From assembly GCA_001940995.1 (NCBI GenBank), contig MSHC01000026.1, positions 1-34,869 on the forward strand: 34,869 nt of DNA, read 5' to 3'. This DNA comes from Ruminococcus sp. Phil15 (lineage in GTDB: Bacteria > Bacillota > Clostridia > Oscillospirales > Ruminococcaceae). The translations under genes and the position numbers were made by a program. The notes under the pieces were generated by a model. That model had not been told where the DNA came from, did not search any database, and saw nothing but the letters and a program-made list of their open reading frames with translations. Below are positions 16,637 through 23,526 of this stretch, one piece after another. The number at the start of each line of letters is the position of its first letter. The stretch's first letter is position 1.

Positions 16637-17929
16637 GTGCGTAACCTGAAAATGAAGTATCAGTCTGACAAAAAATACAATACCATAGTTTTCTATGCGA
16701 TTACCGTTATCGCCGTTAGTATGCTTATGGTAATAGCGATTTTCAAATTCCCGGCAATTTCGGCAGGAGTAGTAAAAATTATGACCATACTTGCTCCTGT
16801 GTTCTGGGGTATGGGCATAGCGTTCCTCTTAAATCCTCTTGTGAATGTAATAGAAAAGGTCACAAGGAAATACTTTATGTCAAAGCCCCACCCGAATCTT
16901 TTAAGGGGAATCTCAGTAGCCCTTGCCGCATTATTCTTTGTGGCTGTGCTTTGCGGACTTCTCTATATCGTTATCCCTGCATTTGCTGACAGTATTGCGG
17001 ATATCAGCAGTAATGTTACGAACCTCTATAACAGGCTCTACGACTGGTCGGAAAGATTTTTAAGCGATAACCCAAGGCTTGAGTCTGTCGTGAACGAGAA
17101 AATCGACAATTTCACCTCTAACCTAAACTCGCTGTTTGACAGGTTCCAGCCAATGGTAAGCGACATCATTTCGGGGGCTTGGAGCTTTATCGGCGTTCTG
17201 TTTGATTTCGGACTCGGCTTTATCGTTTCAATATATATCCTCATAAGTAAGGAAACCTTGCAGGCGCAGTTCAAGAAGCTGTTTGTAGCTACCTTTAAAA
17301 GAACGACCTGCGATAAGGTGTTCAAGGTTATGTCGATGTCCTGCAAGACGTTCGGCAACTTCCTCACAGGTAAGCTTATCGACTCTCTCCTCATCGGAAT
17401 ACTATGCTTCTACGGCTGCTGGATATTAAAGATTCCGTACTACGTCCTTGTCGCTGTAATGGTCGGAATAACAAATATCATTCCTTATTTCGGACCTTTC
17501 TTCGGCGCAATACCCAGCGTTATCCTTATACTTCTCGTTGAGCCGGGCAAGGCGCTTCCGTTCATCATCTTCATTTTCGTCCTCCAGCAGTTTGACGGGC
17601 ATATCCTTGCACCTAAGCTTATCGGCAGAGATAACCCCGTTCCTACATTCTGGATGCTTGTGGCACTCTTCGTTTTCGGCGGACTGTTCAAGGTCGTCGG
17701 ACTTCTACTTGCCGTGCCTGCCTGTATGGTCATCTACGACCTCATCAAGGAGAATACGCAGAATAAGCTCAGAAAAAAGAATCTCCCGACAGAAACCGAG
17801 GAGTATTATAAAGATATCGCAGAGATTTACAAACCAAAGGAAAAACAGCCTCTCCTTACAGAAGCGGAGCTTGAAAGCATTATTATCCCGTCTGCCGATG
17901 ACGTAAACGAGGTAGATATTGATGACTGA
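16637..17929 (+). CDS. AI-2E family transporter (PerM/YtvI-like membrane protein)
   Basis: A membrane protein of 430 residues from the GTG at 16637, or 425 from the ATG at 16652. It has about eight hydrophobic segments: two near the N-terminus, one after a basic loop, a long hydrophilic stretch (about 115-180) predicted outside, and then the conserved C-terminal half with NIIPYFGPFFGAIPS and the segment QQFDGHILAPKLIG, which is a family hallmark. Members are linked to AI-2 export, sodium-proton exchange or unknown cargo, so no substrate is assigned. The C-terminal tail of about 60 residues is charged. GAGAGGAGG lies at 16614-16622, unusually far from either start, with a small hairpin between. 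It overlaps tadA by eight bases. Confidence 0.9.
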   Translation: MRNLKMKYQSDKKYNTIVFYAITVIAVSMLMVIAIFKFPAISAGVVKIMTILAPVFWGMGIAFLLNPLVNVIEKVTRKYFMSKPHPNLLRGISVALAALFFVAVLCGLLYIVIPAFADSIADISSNVTNLYNRLYDWSERFLSDNPRLESVVNEKIDNFTSNLNSLFDRFQPMVSDIISGAWSFIGVLFDFGLGFIVSIYILISKETLQAQFKKLFVATFKRTTCDKVFKVMSMSCKTFGNFLTGKLIDSLLIGILCFYGCWILKIPYYVLVAVMVGITNIIPYFGPFFGAIPSVILILLVEPGKALPFIIFIFVLQQFDGHILAPKLIGRDNPVPTFWMLVALFVFGGLFKVVGLLLAVPACMVIYDLIKENTQNKLRKKNLPTETEEYYKDIAEIYKPKEKQPLLTEAELESIIIPSADDVNEVDIDD

Positions 17930-18395
17930 CAAAATCAAAGACGAGGATTTTATGTCAAGAGCGTTAGAGCTTGCAAATAAAGCCGCAGAGCTTGGCGAAG
18001 TCCCCGTGGGTGCGGTAGTCGTGAAAAAATCAACGGGCGAAATAGTCGGAGAGGGATATAATCTGCGTGAAAGCAGTAAAAATCCTCTTGCCCACGCCGA
18101 GATAATCGCTGTCGGAAACGCAAGCAAGCGTCTGGGCGGTTGGCGGCTTATCGACTGCGAAATGTTCGTAACATTAGAGCCTTGCCCTATGTGTTGCGGA
18201 GCAATAATAAATTCAAGGGTCGAAAGGGTAGTGTTCGGGGCGTACGACAAAAAAGCAGGTTCCTGTGAGTCTGTCACCAACCTTTTCGAGCTTCCCTATA
18301 ACCATAAGCCGGAAATCATCGGCGGCGTAATGGAGCAGGAATGTAGCAAAATCCTCTCCGACTTTTTTAAAACTCTTAGAAACAGTAAGCGATGA
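17922..18395 (+). CDS. tadA: tRNA-specific adenosine deaminase
   Basis: A 157-residue cytidine-deaminase-fold enzyme that converts A34 of tRNA-Arg(ACG) to inosine, allowing CGN decoding. Zinc and catalytic residues are visible: H58-A59-E60, and C88 and C91 in EPCPMCCGAI. The ATG at 17922 has GAGGT eight bases upstream and lies inside the end of the preceding gene, so the pair is translationally coupled. Length matches the family. A terminator follows five bases after the stop. Confidence 0.95.
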   Translation: MTDKIKDEDFMSRALELANKAAELGEVPVGAVVVKKSTGEIVGEGYNLRESSKNPLAHAEIIAVGNASKRLGGWRLIDCEMFVTLEPCPMCCGAIINSRVERVVFGAYDKKAGSCESVTNLFELPYNHKPEIIGGVMEQECSKILSDFFKTLRNSKR

Positions 18396-18399
18396 ATTA

Positions 18400-18437
18400 A
18401 GCCCTTGGCGGATAGTATCGTCCGCTAAGAGCTTTTT
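18400..18437 (+). terminator. Terminator after tadA
   Basis: The arms AGCCCTTGGCGGA (18400-18412) and TCCGCTAAGAGCT (18421-18433) pair with two G-U pairs and are followed by TTTT. Confidence 0.8.
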
Positions 18438-18485
18438 GCTGACATAAAAACCGTTTTGACGTAAAAAACAGCAGGAGGTATTTGT

Positions 18486-18976
18486 ATGGAACTTTGGGAT
18501 TTGTACGATGAACAAATGAATTTGATCGAGGGCAGAACGGTAACAAGAGGAGCAGAGCCTATCCCGGACGGAATGTACCACCTGGTCTGCGATGTAATCG
18601 TCAGGCATACCGACGGCTCTTACCTTATTATGCAAAGGGACGGAAAGAAGCACTGCGGCGGTATGTGGGAAGCAACCGCAGGCGGCAGTGCCATAAAAGG
18701 CGAGTCGCCGCTTGAATGTGCCGTAAGAGAGCTTAAAGAAGAAACCGGAATTGTCGCAGAGAATATAAAAAGGTCGGCAAAACAATAAACCACGCTTATC
18801 ATACGATATATGTAGAATATTTCTGTGAAACGGACTGTGATAAAAACAGCGTCACACTGCAAGACGGCGAAACGCAGGACTATAAGTGGGTGACAAGGGA
18901 GGTACTCGTTTCTATGTCAAAGCAGGAGCTTGTAACCCAAAGAATTCAGTGCTTTGTAAAAGAGCTGCAAGGATAG
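18486..18976 (+). pseudogene. Nudix hydrolase gene broken by a -1 frameshift
   Basis: The first frame (18486-18788, 100 residues) begins after AGGAGG and contains a complete Nudix box, from GGSAIKGE to RELKEETGI, the magnesium-pyrophosphate binding motif. It ends prematurely in SAKQ-stop. The other frame from about 18773 runs 67 codons to a TAG at 18976 and supplies the missing C-terminal half of the fold (VGKTINHAYHTIYVEYF, then DYKWVTREVL). One extra A in the five-A run at 18767-18771 would restore a single protein of about 162 residues. This can be a real mutation, a homopolymer sequencing error, or less likely -1 slippage. Members hydrolyse nucleoside diphosphate-X substrates; the start of this one also resembles isopentenyl-diphosphate isomerase-like Nudix proteins. 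Confidence 0.85.
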
Positions 18977-19004
18977 ATGCATAAAGTATACGAATGTTAA
19001 TTAT

Positions 19005-19035
19005 AAAAGCCTGAGATACGTTCTCAGGCTTTTTG
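19005..19035. terminator. Bidirectional terminator between the Nudix and metal ATPase genes
   Basis: AGCCTGAGA (19008-19016) and TCTCAGGCT (19022-19030) form a perfect 9-bp stem with a 5-base loop, flanked by AAAA and TTTTT, so it works for both converging units. Confidence 0.88.
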
Positions 19036-19084
19036 TTTCAGCATAACAGCTTTGTATTCGTCTTTTGCGTTTTACAGTAGAACG

Positions 19085-20923
19085 CTATTTTATTCTCATC
19101 GCCCTCATAGCGTTGCATATAGCGATTACCGAAACGCCCACGTCGGCGAACACCGCAAGCCACATTCCTGCGTATCCCAATGCGCCGAGCAGCATAATGA
19201 ACACCTTTACAAAAAGTGCGAAAACAATGTTTTGCCTCGCAATAGAGATTGTCCTCCTCGATATCCTTATCGCAAGCGCCGCCTTTGACGGCTTGTCGTC
19301 CATAATCACAACGTCCGCCGCCTCAATAGCCGCATCGCTTCCGAGTCCGCCCATCGCTATCCCTATGTCCGAACGGGTGAGTACAGGTGCGTCGTTTATT
19401 CCATCGCCCACGAATGCCAGAGCGCCGCCTGCATTTTCGGCAATCAGCCTTTCAACCTCCGAAACCTTTTGAGAGGGGAGAAGTCCGGCATGGTATTCAT
19501 ATAGTCCAAGGCTTTCTGCAACAGCCTTTCCGACCCTCTCGTCGTCGCCCGTCAGCATAACTGTTCTTTGTACGCCAAGGGATTTTAGGCTAGCGATAGC
19601 GTCAGCCGAGTCTGCCTTTATCTCGTCGCTGATGATAATGTATCCTCTGTAAAATCCGTCAACCGCAACGTGTACGGCAGTTCCGATAAAGTCGTATTCC
19701 GTGGCTTCAGCTCCAAACTTTTCCATAAGTCTTGCGTTTCCTGCCGCAACCTGTCTGCCGTCAACATATGCCATAACGCCCATACCGGAAAGCTCCTCGA
19801 CGTCCGACACAGCGCCGGGGTCGATTTTTTTGCCGTAAGCCTTTATTATGGATTGTGCAATAGGGTGAGTAGAGTAGCTCTCGGCGTGTGCGGCAAGGTA
19901 CAAAAGCTCGCCGTCCGATATGCCTTCGCTATGAATTTCGGATACCGAAAAGCTGCCCTTTGTCAGAGTGCCGGTCTTGTCAAATACAACCGTTTTGGCT
20001 TTAGCAAGCTGTTCCATCCAGCAAGAGCCTTTTATCAGTATGCCTTTCCTTGACGCCGCACCTATTCCGCCAAAAAATGTCAAAGGCACAGAAATAACGA
20101 GCGCACAGGGGCAGGAGATTACAAGGAATATAAGCGCCCTCTCTATCCACTTTGCAGGACTGCCAAGCAGAATTGACGGAACGGCGGCAAGCAAAACAGC
20201 CATCAGGACTACAATAGGCGTGTAGATTTTCGCAAACCTTGTTATGAATGTCTCGCTCCTTGCTTTCTTAGTGGACGCATTCTCAACAAGTTCCAGGATT
20301 TTAGATGCGGTAGAGCCGCCGAATGTGCAAACTGTCCTCGCCTTTATTACGCCGCTGAGATTTACACAGCCGCTCTGTATCCCGTCGCCTGCCGCAACAT
20401 CTCTGGGCGCTGATTCTCCCGTCAATGCGCTTGTGTCAAGACTCGATTGCCCCTCGATTACCGTAGCGTCGATTGCGACCTTTTCGCCCGCCCTGATAAG
20501 TATAACCTCGCCGATTTCTATTTCCTCAGGGCTTACTTCAAGCTCCTCGCCGTTCCTTATAACAGTCGCAACGTCAGGCCTGATGTTCATAAGCTCCGCT
20601 ATCGACCTTCTGCTCTTTCCCACGGCAATGTTCTCGAAAAGCTCGCCTATGTTGTAAAAGAGCATTACAGCGACCGCCTCGGTGTATTCTCTTAGGAAAA
20701 ACGCACCGATTGTCGCAATGGTCATAAGAAAGTTTTCGTCAAACATGTCGCCTCGCAGTATTCCGTTTACCGCCTTTTTAAGCGGCATTATCCCTACGGA
20801 TAAATATGCGAGAATGTAGAGCGCAAAGCTTATATAGCGGTATTTAGAAAGCGCAATAGCCGATATCAACAATACAACGCATATTATTATGGAGAATAGG
20901 CTTCTCTTTTGCTTTTTTGTCAT
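19085..20923 (-). CDS. Zn/Cd/Pb-exporting P-type ATPase (P1B-2 type)
   Basis: A 612-residue heavy-metal efflux pump. Motifs in order: TGES in the actuator domain (168-171), CPC at 271-273 in the transport helix, DKTGTLTKG with the phosphorylated D315, STHP at 351-354, and GDGINDAP. In the last helices K573 and D594 (WLAVFADVGVSV) match the lysine and aspartate that mark the zinc/cadmium/lead subgroup such as ZntA and CadA, rather than copper pumps. The N-terminal metal-binding domain of most such pumps is absent; a free-standing HMA protein is encoded directly upstream and overlaps by four bases (ATGA). GAGG precedes the ATG. The operon is probably metal-induced through the palindromes at its promoter. 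Confidence 0.93.
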   Translation of the reverse strand: MTKKQKRSLFSIIICVVLLISAIALSKYRYISFALYILAYLSVGIMPLKKAVNGILRGDMFDENFLMTIATIGAFFLREYTEAVAVMLFYNIGELFENIAVGKSRRSIAELMNIRPDVATVIRNGEELEVSPEEIEIGEVILIRAGEKVAIDATVIEGQSSLDTSALTGESAPRDVAAGDGIQSGCVNLSGVIKARTVCTFGGSTASKILELVENASTKKARSETFITRFAKIYTPIVVLMAVLLAAVPSILLGSPAKWIERALIFLVISCPCALVISVPLTFFGGIGAASRKGILIKGSCWMEQLAKAKTVVFDKTGTLTKGSFSVSEIHSEGISDGELLYLAAHAESYSTHPIAQSIIKAYGKKIDPGAVSDVEELSGMGVMAYVDGRQVAAGNARLMEKFGAEATEYDFIGTAVHVAVDGFYRGYIIISDEIKADSADAIASLKSLGVQRTVMLTGDDERVGKAVAESLGLYEYHAGLLPSQKVSEVERLIAENAGGALAFVGDGINDAPVLTRSDIGIAMGGLGSDAAIEAADVVIMDDKPSKAALAIRISRRTISIARQNIVFALFVKVFIMLLGALGYAGMWLAVFADVGVSVIAICNAMRAMRIK

Positions 20924-21138
20924 AGCACGACCTCGCAGTCAGGCTCGATTTTCCGTATCGCCCTGCACACCTTTTTCATTAGCCTGTCAAAGCCGTTTTC
21001 GTCAGCTTCAATAGCCATATTCTGTGCAATAAAGCTGACTTTTACGGATTTTATGCCGTCTATCTTCGAAATTGCGTCTTCCATCTTTCCTGCGCATACC
21101 GCACAGTCAAGGTCAATAAGCTTAAATGTCTTGGTCAT
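20920..21138 (-). CDS. Stand-alone HMA heavy-metal-binding protein
   Basis: A 72-residue ferredoxin-like HMA domain with the metal site DCAVC (residues about 10-14) and a second Cys pair further on. The aspartate before the first cysteine is typical of zinc/cadmium/lead domains. The ATG at 21138 has AGGCGG nine bases upstream; a TTG three codons earlier has no room for a ribosome site. Its stop overlaps the ATPase start. It probably replaces the N-terminal HMA domain that the pump lacks, delivering or sensing metal (inference). Confidence 0.9.
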   Translation of the reverse strand: MTKTFKLIDLDCAVCAGKMEDAISKIDGIKSVKVSFIAQNMAIEADENGFDRLMKKVCRAIRKIEPDCEVVL

Positions 21139-21176
21139 AGTATTCAACCGCCTTTGTTCAGTTTAAAAAGATGATT

Positions 21177-21195
21177 TTGAGAATATCATTCTCAA
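21177..21195. promoter_or_regulatory. 19-bp palindromic operator, site 1
   Basis: TTGAGAATATCATTCTCAA is a palindrome of 7-bp arms TTGAGAA/TTCTCAA around a 5-bp centre. It lies just downstream of the -10 box of the HMA-ATPase operon, where a bound repressor would block transcription. The architecture fits an ArsR/SmtB- or Fur-family metal regulator; no such gene is in the window. Confidence 0.75.
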
Positions 21196-21204
21196 CTAAT
21201 ATAT

Positions 21205-21233
21205 ATAATACACCATCTCATCGCAAATGTCAA
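21205..21233 (-). promoter_or_regulatory. Promoter of the metal-efflux operon
   Basis: On the minus strand, a perfect TTGACA (21228-21233), 17 bp, then TATTAT (21205-21210). It lies between the two palindromes at 21177-21195 and 21239-21257. Confidence 0.85.
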
Positions 21234-21238
21234 TGCTT

Positions 21239-21257
21239 TTGAGAAAATAATTCTCAA
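21239..21257. promoter_or_regulatory. 19-bp palindromic operator, site 2
   Basis: TTGAGAAAATAATTCTCAA has the same arms and spacing as site 1, five bases upstream of the -35 box. The centres of the two sites are 62 bp apart, about six helical turns, so two dimers could bind the same face of the DNA. Confidence 0.75.
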
Positions 21258-21269
21258 ATTATTATATGC

Positions 21270-21303
21270 AAAAAAGCCGCCTCGGTTTTACCCGAAGCGG
21301 CAG
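21270..21303 (-). terminator. Terminator after pta
   Basis: On the minus strand, GCCGCTTCGG and CCGAGGCGGC form a 10-bp stem (one G-U pair) with a 6-base loop, then six T residues. Confidence 0.9.
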
Positions 21304-21323
21304 TTTTTGTGTTAATGCAAAGC

Positions 21324-22295
21324 TTATTTAAGACCGGCAGTGATAATAGCCATCTGGTAAACTTCGTCAGCGTTGCAGCCTCTCGAGAGGTCGTTGATAG
21401 GTGCGTTAAGGCCCTGGAGAATAGGACCGAAAGCGTCAAAGCCGCCGAAACGCTGTGCAATCTTGTAGCCGATGTTGCCTGAGTTGATGTCAGGGAAAAT
21501 AAATGTGTTAGCCTGACCTGCAACAGGGGAATTTTTGCACTTTGTCTTGGCAACGACAGGAGAGAAAGCAGCGTCGAACTGAAGCTCGCCGTCAACAGGG
21601 AAATCAGGATTTGTAGCCTTGACCTTCTCTGTTGCGCTTCTTACCTTATCAACGGATTCGCCCTTGCCTGAGCCGAGAGTCGAGTATGAAAGCATTGCAA
21701 CCTTAGGGTCAACGCCGAACGCTCTGGCAGTCTTAGCCGTTTCAACAGCGATTTCAACCAGCTCATCGTCAGTAGGGAACAGGTTGATAGCGCAGTCGCC
21801 CATAGCATACTTTTCTTCGCCGTTTTCGCCCTCTCTGTACATGATAAAGCTTGAAGATACGATCTTGCTGCCCGGCTTTGTCTTGATGATCTGGAGAGCA
21901 GGTCTTACCGTGTCGGCTGTCGAGTATGTAGCGCCGCCGAGAAGTCCGTCTGCAAGACCCATCTTTACGAGCATCGTGCCGAAGTAGTTGGATTTTCTGA
22001 GGCAGTTAATGCAGGTATCTCTGTCCATCTTGCCCTTGCGGATCTCAACCATAAGGTCAACCATCTTGTCAAAATCGGCGTAGTTTTCAGGATTAATAAT
22101 ATCAATTCCGTCAATGTTAAAGCCGCATTCTGCCGCCTTAGCATTTATTTCGTCAGGGTTTCCAAGAAGAATAGGAGAGAGGAGCTTCTCAGCCTGAAGC
22201 TTTGACGCAGCTTCAAGGATTCTGGGGTCGCTGCCCTCTGTAAATACGAGCGTTCTTTTGTTTGCCTTTAATACTTCAATAAGATTTTCGAGCAT
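21324..22295 (-). CDS. pta: Phosphate acetyltransferase
   Basis: A 323-residue enzyme that converts acetyl-CoA and phosphate to acetyl phosphate, the first step of fermentative acetate and ATP production. The short, single-domain form usual in Firmicutes is seen: RTLVFTEGSDPRILEAA at the N-terminus, GLADGLLGGATYSTADTVRPALQII in the middle, and the C-terminal SPVAGQANTFIFPD, GNIGYKIAQRFGG and GPILQGLNAPINDLSRG segments. AGGAGG lies eight bases before the ATG. It has its own promoter and terminator, and acetate kinase is not adjacent. Confidence 0.97.
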   Translation of the reverse strand: MLENLIEVLKANKRTLVFTEGSDPRILEAASKLQAEKLLSPILLGNPDEINAKAAECGFNIDGIDIINPENYADFDKMVDLMVEIRKGKMDRDTCINCLRKSNYFGTMLVKMGLADGLLGGATYSTADTVRPALQIIKTKPGSKIVSSSFIMYREGENGEEKYAMGDCAINLFPTDDELVEIAVETAKTARAFGVDPKVAMLSYSTLGSGKGESVDKVRSATEKVKATNPDFPVDGELQFDAAFSPVVAKTKCKNSPVAGQANTFIFPDINSGNIGYKIAQRFGGFDAFGPILQGLNAPINDLSRGCNADEVYQMAIITAGLK

Positions 22296-22330
22296 GGATA
22301 AATCCTCCTATAAAATAATAGTACCCCTGT

Positions 22331-22359
22331 ATTATAGCACATATTTTGTCGAATTACAA
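22331..22359 (-). promoter_or_regulatory. Promoter of pta
   Basis: On the minus strand, TTGTAA (22354-22359), 17 bp, TATAAT (22331-22336) with a TGC extension. It is back to back with the promoter at 22388-22416. Confidence 0.75.
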
Positions 22360-22387
22360 GAGAAAAAAAGAACAAAAAGACTAAAGC

Positions 22388-22416
22388 TTTACAGAACTTA
22401 AAATTTGTGATACAAT
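22388..22416 (+). promoter_or_regulatory. Promoter of the TPR-like membrane protein gene
   Basis: TTTACA (22388-22393), 17 bp, TACAAT (22411-22416) preceded by TGA. It is divergent from the pta promoter. Confidence 0.7.
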
Positions 22417-22457
22417 AGTAAACAGTTGATTTAATCCGAAAGGGGGAGATTTTAGTT

Positions 22458-23339
22458 ATGATCAATAGCAGAATAACAGCAAGAATTGAAAGAAAGTATA
22501 TGCTTTACAGCGTTATTGAAATTCCCGTTCTCGCAGTATTAATGATGAGTATTCATTTTCTCGCAGGAGGAATGTATTTTGAACCTCGGAAGCTGTTGAT
22601 TTTACAGTTGATGTACGTTATGGCTTCATCGGTTTTAACCTGTGCCGCCGCCCTGGTTGTATTCAGAAGAAACAGGGCAAAAGACGATGCTATAGAGATA
22701 AAGACGCTGTATATAGGCTACAACGATAGATTCTTTGACTACTGCCTTAAAAGGTGCGATAAAATAAGGTCTGACAGACAAAGAGCAATGGCGCAAATCT
22801 GCGTGTGCCAGTATTACGCAGACGCAAAGCAGTATGATAAAGCGTTGGAGCTTTTAAAGGGTATAAGACTGATTCCGCTCAAAGACCGTGAACGTGCCGC
22901 ATATTACTGCATTTTATCCTATGTTCTGTTCATTTCGGGCGACGAGGAAGGCGCATTTGCCGCACTCTCTGCCGACCCTCCGCTTATGGCTAAGATTATG
23001 CGGAAAAAGCGCAGATACCGTAACCTCCGCCTCGGCATTATGTATGTGAACGCACTCCAGTGTACCGATTCGACTCCGCCCGCAGAGCTTATCACGGAAA
23101 TAGATGAAATAAAGAACAAAGCAACAGATTCGCCGCTCGTGAGCGAAGCCAGCATAATGCTGAGCCTGCTGAGTCTTAAAAGCGCCGAGCTTGCAAAAGC
23201 AAAGGAGTATATCTCGGAAGCCAAACGCTATTATTCAACATACGGACAAAATAAAAGAATGAAGGCGATAAAGGAGATCATCGAGGAGTGCTATGGCATT
23301 AAACCTCAGAATGACGAAGATAGTAAACAAGAAGACTAA
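22458..23339 (+). CDS. Membrane protein with TPR-like repeats, unknown function
   Basis: A 293-residue protein with a strong GGGGGAG site before its ATG. Two hydrophobic helices (about 17-38 and 46-69) form an N-terminal hairpin; a basic RRNRAK loop follows, placing the rest in the cytoplasm. Residues about 85-285 are helical, with TPR-like helix pairs such as QICVCQYYADAKQYDKALELLKGI and YYCILSYVLFISGDEEGAFAAL, and another near 225-255. The tail is charged (NDEDSKQED). It is monocistronic, with its own promoter and terminator. A scaffold role is the usual reading of TPR repeats, but no partner is indicated. Confidence 0.85.
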   Translation: MINSRITARIERKYMLYSVIEIPVLAVLMMSIHFLAGGMYFEPRKLLILQLMYVMASSVLTCAAALVVFRRNRAKDDAIEIKTLYIGYNDRFFDYCLKRCDKIRSDRQRAMAQICVCQYYADAKQYDKALELLKGIRLIPLKDRERAAYYCILSYVLFISGDEEGAFAALSADPPLMAKIMRKKRRYRNLRLGIMYVNALQCTDSTPPAELITEIDEIKNKATDSPLVSEASIMLSLLSLKSAELAKAKEYISEAKRYYSTYGQNKRMKAIKEIIEECYGIKPQNDEDSKQED

Positions 23340-23351
23340 AATTATAAATAT

Positions 23352-23389
23352 ACGAAAGCGAATGGACTTGCCCTCGCTTTCGTTTTTTT
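23352..23389 (+). terminator. Terminator after the TPR-like gene
   Basis: ACGAAAGCGA (23352-23361) and TCGCTTTCGT (23374-23383) form a perfect 10-bp stem followed by a run of T. Confidence 0.9.
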
Positions 23390-23454
23390 ATTGGCATTTA
23401 GCAATGTGCATAAAATATTAATCCCAATTTAGGTACTTTAGTTTTGAAAATCTG

Positions 23455-23483
23455 TTGCAAGCTTTGAAAAAGTGTGCTAAAAT
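23455..23483 (+). promoter_or_regulatory. Promoter of the GH2 gene
   Basis: TTGCAA (23455-23460), 17 bp, TAAAAT (23478-23483) with a TGC extension, about 40 bases before the start codon. Confidence 0.65.
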
Positions 23484-23526
23484 AATACTAAGATTTGAAA
23501 TTAGAACTTGTAAAGGATTTATGAAA

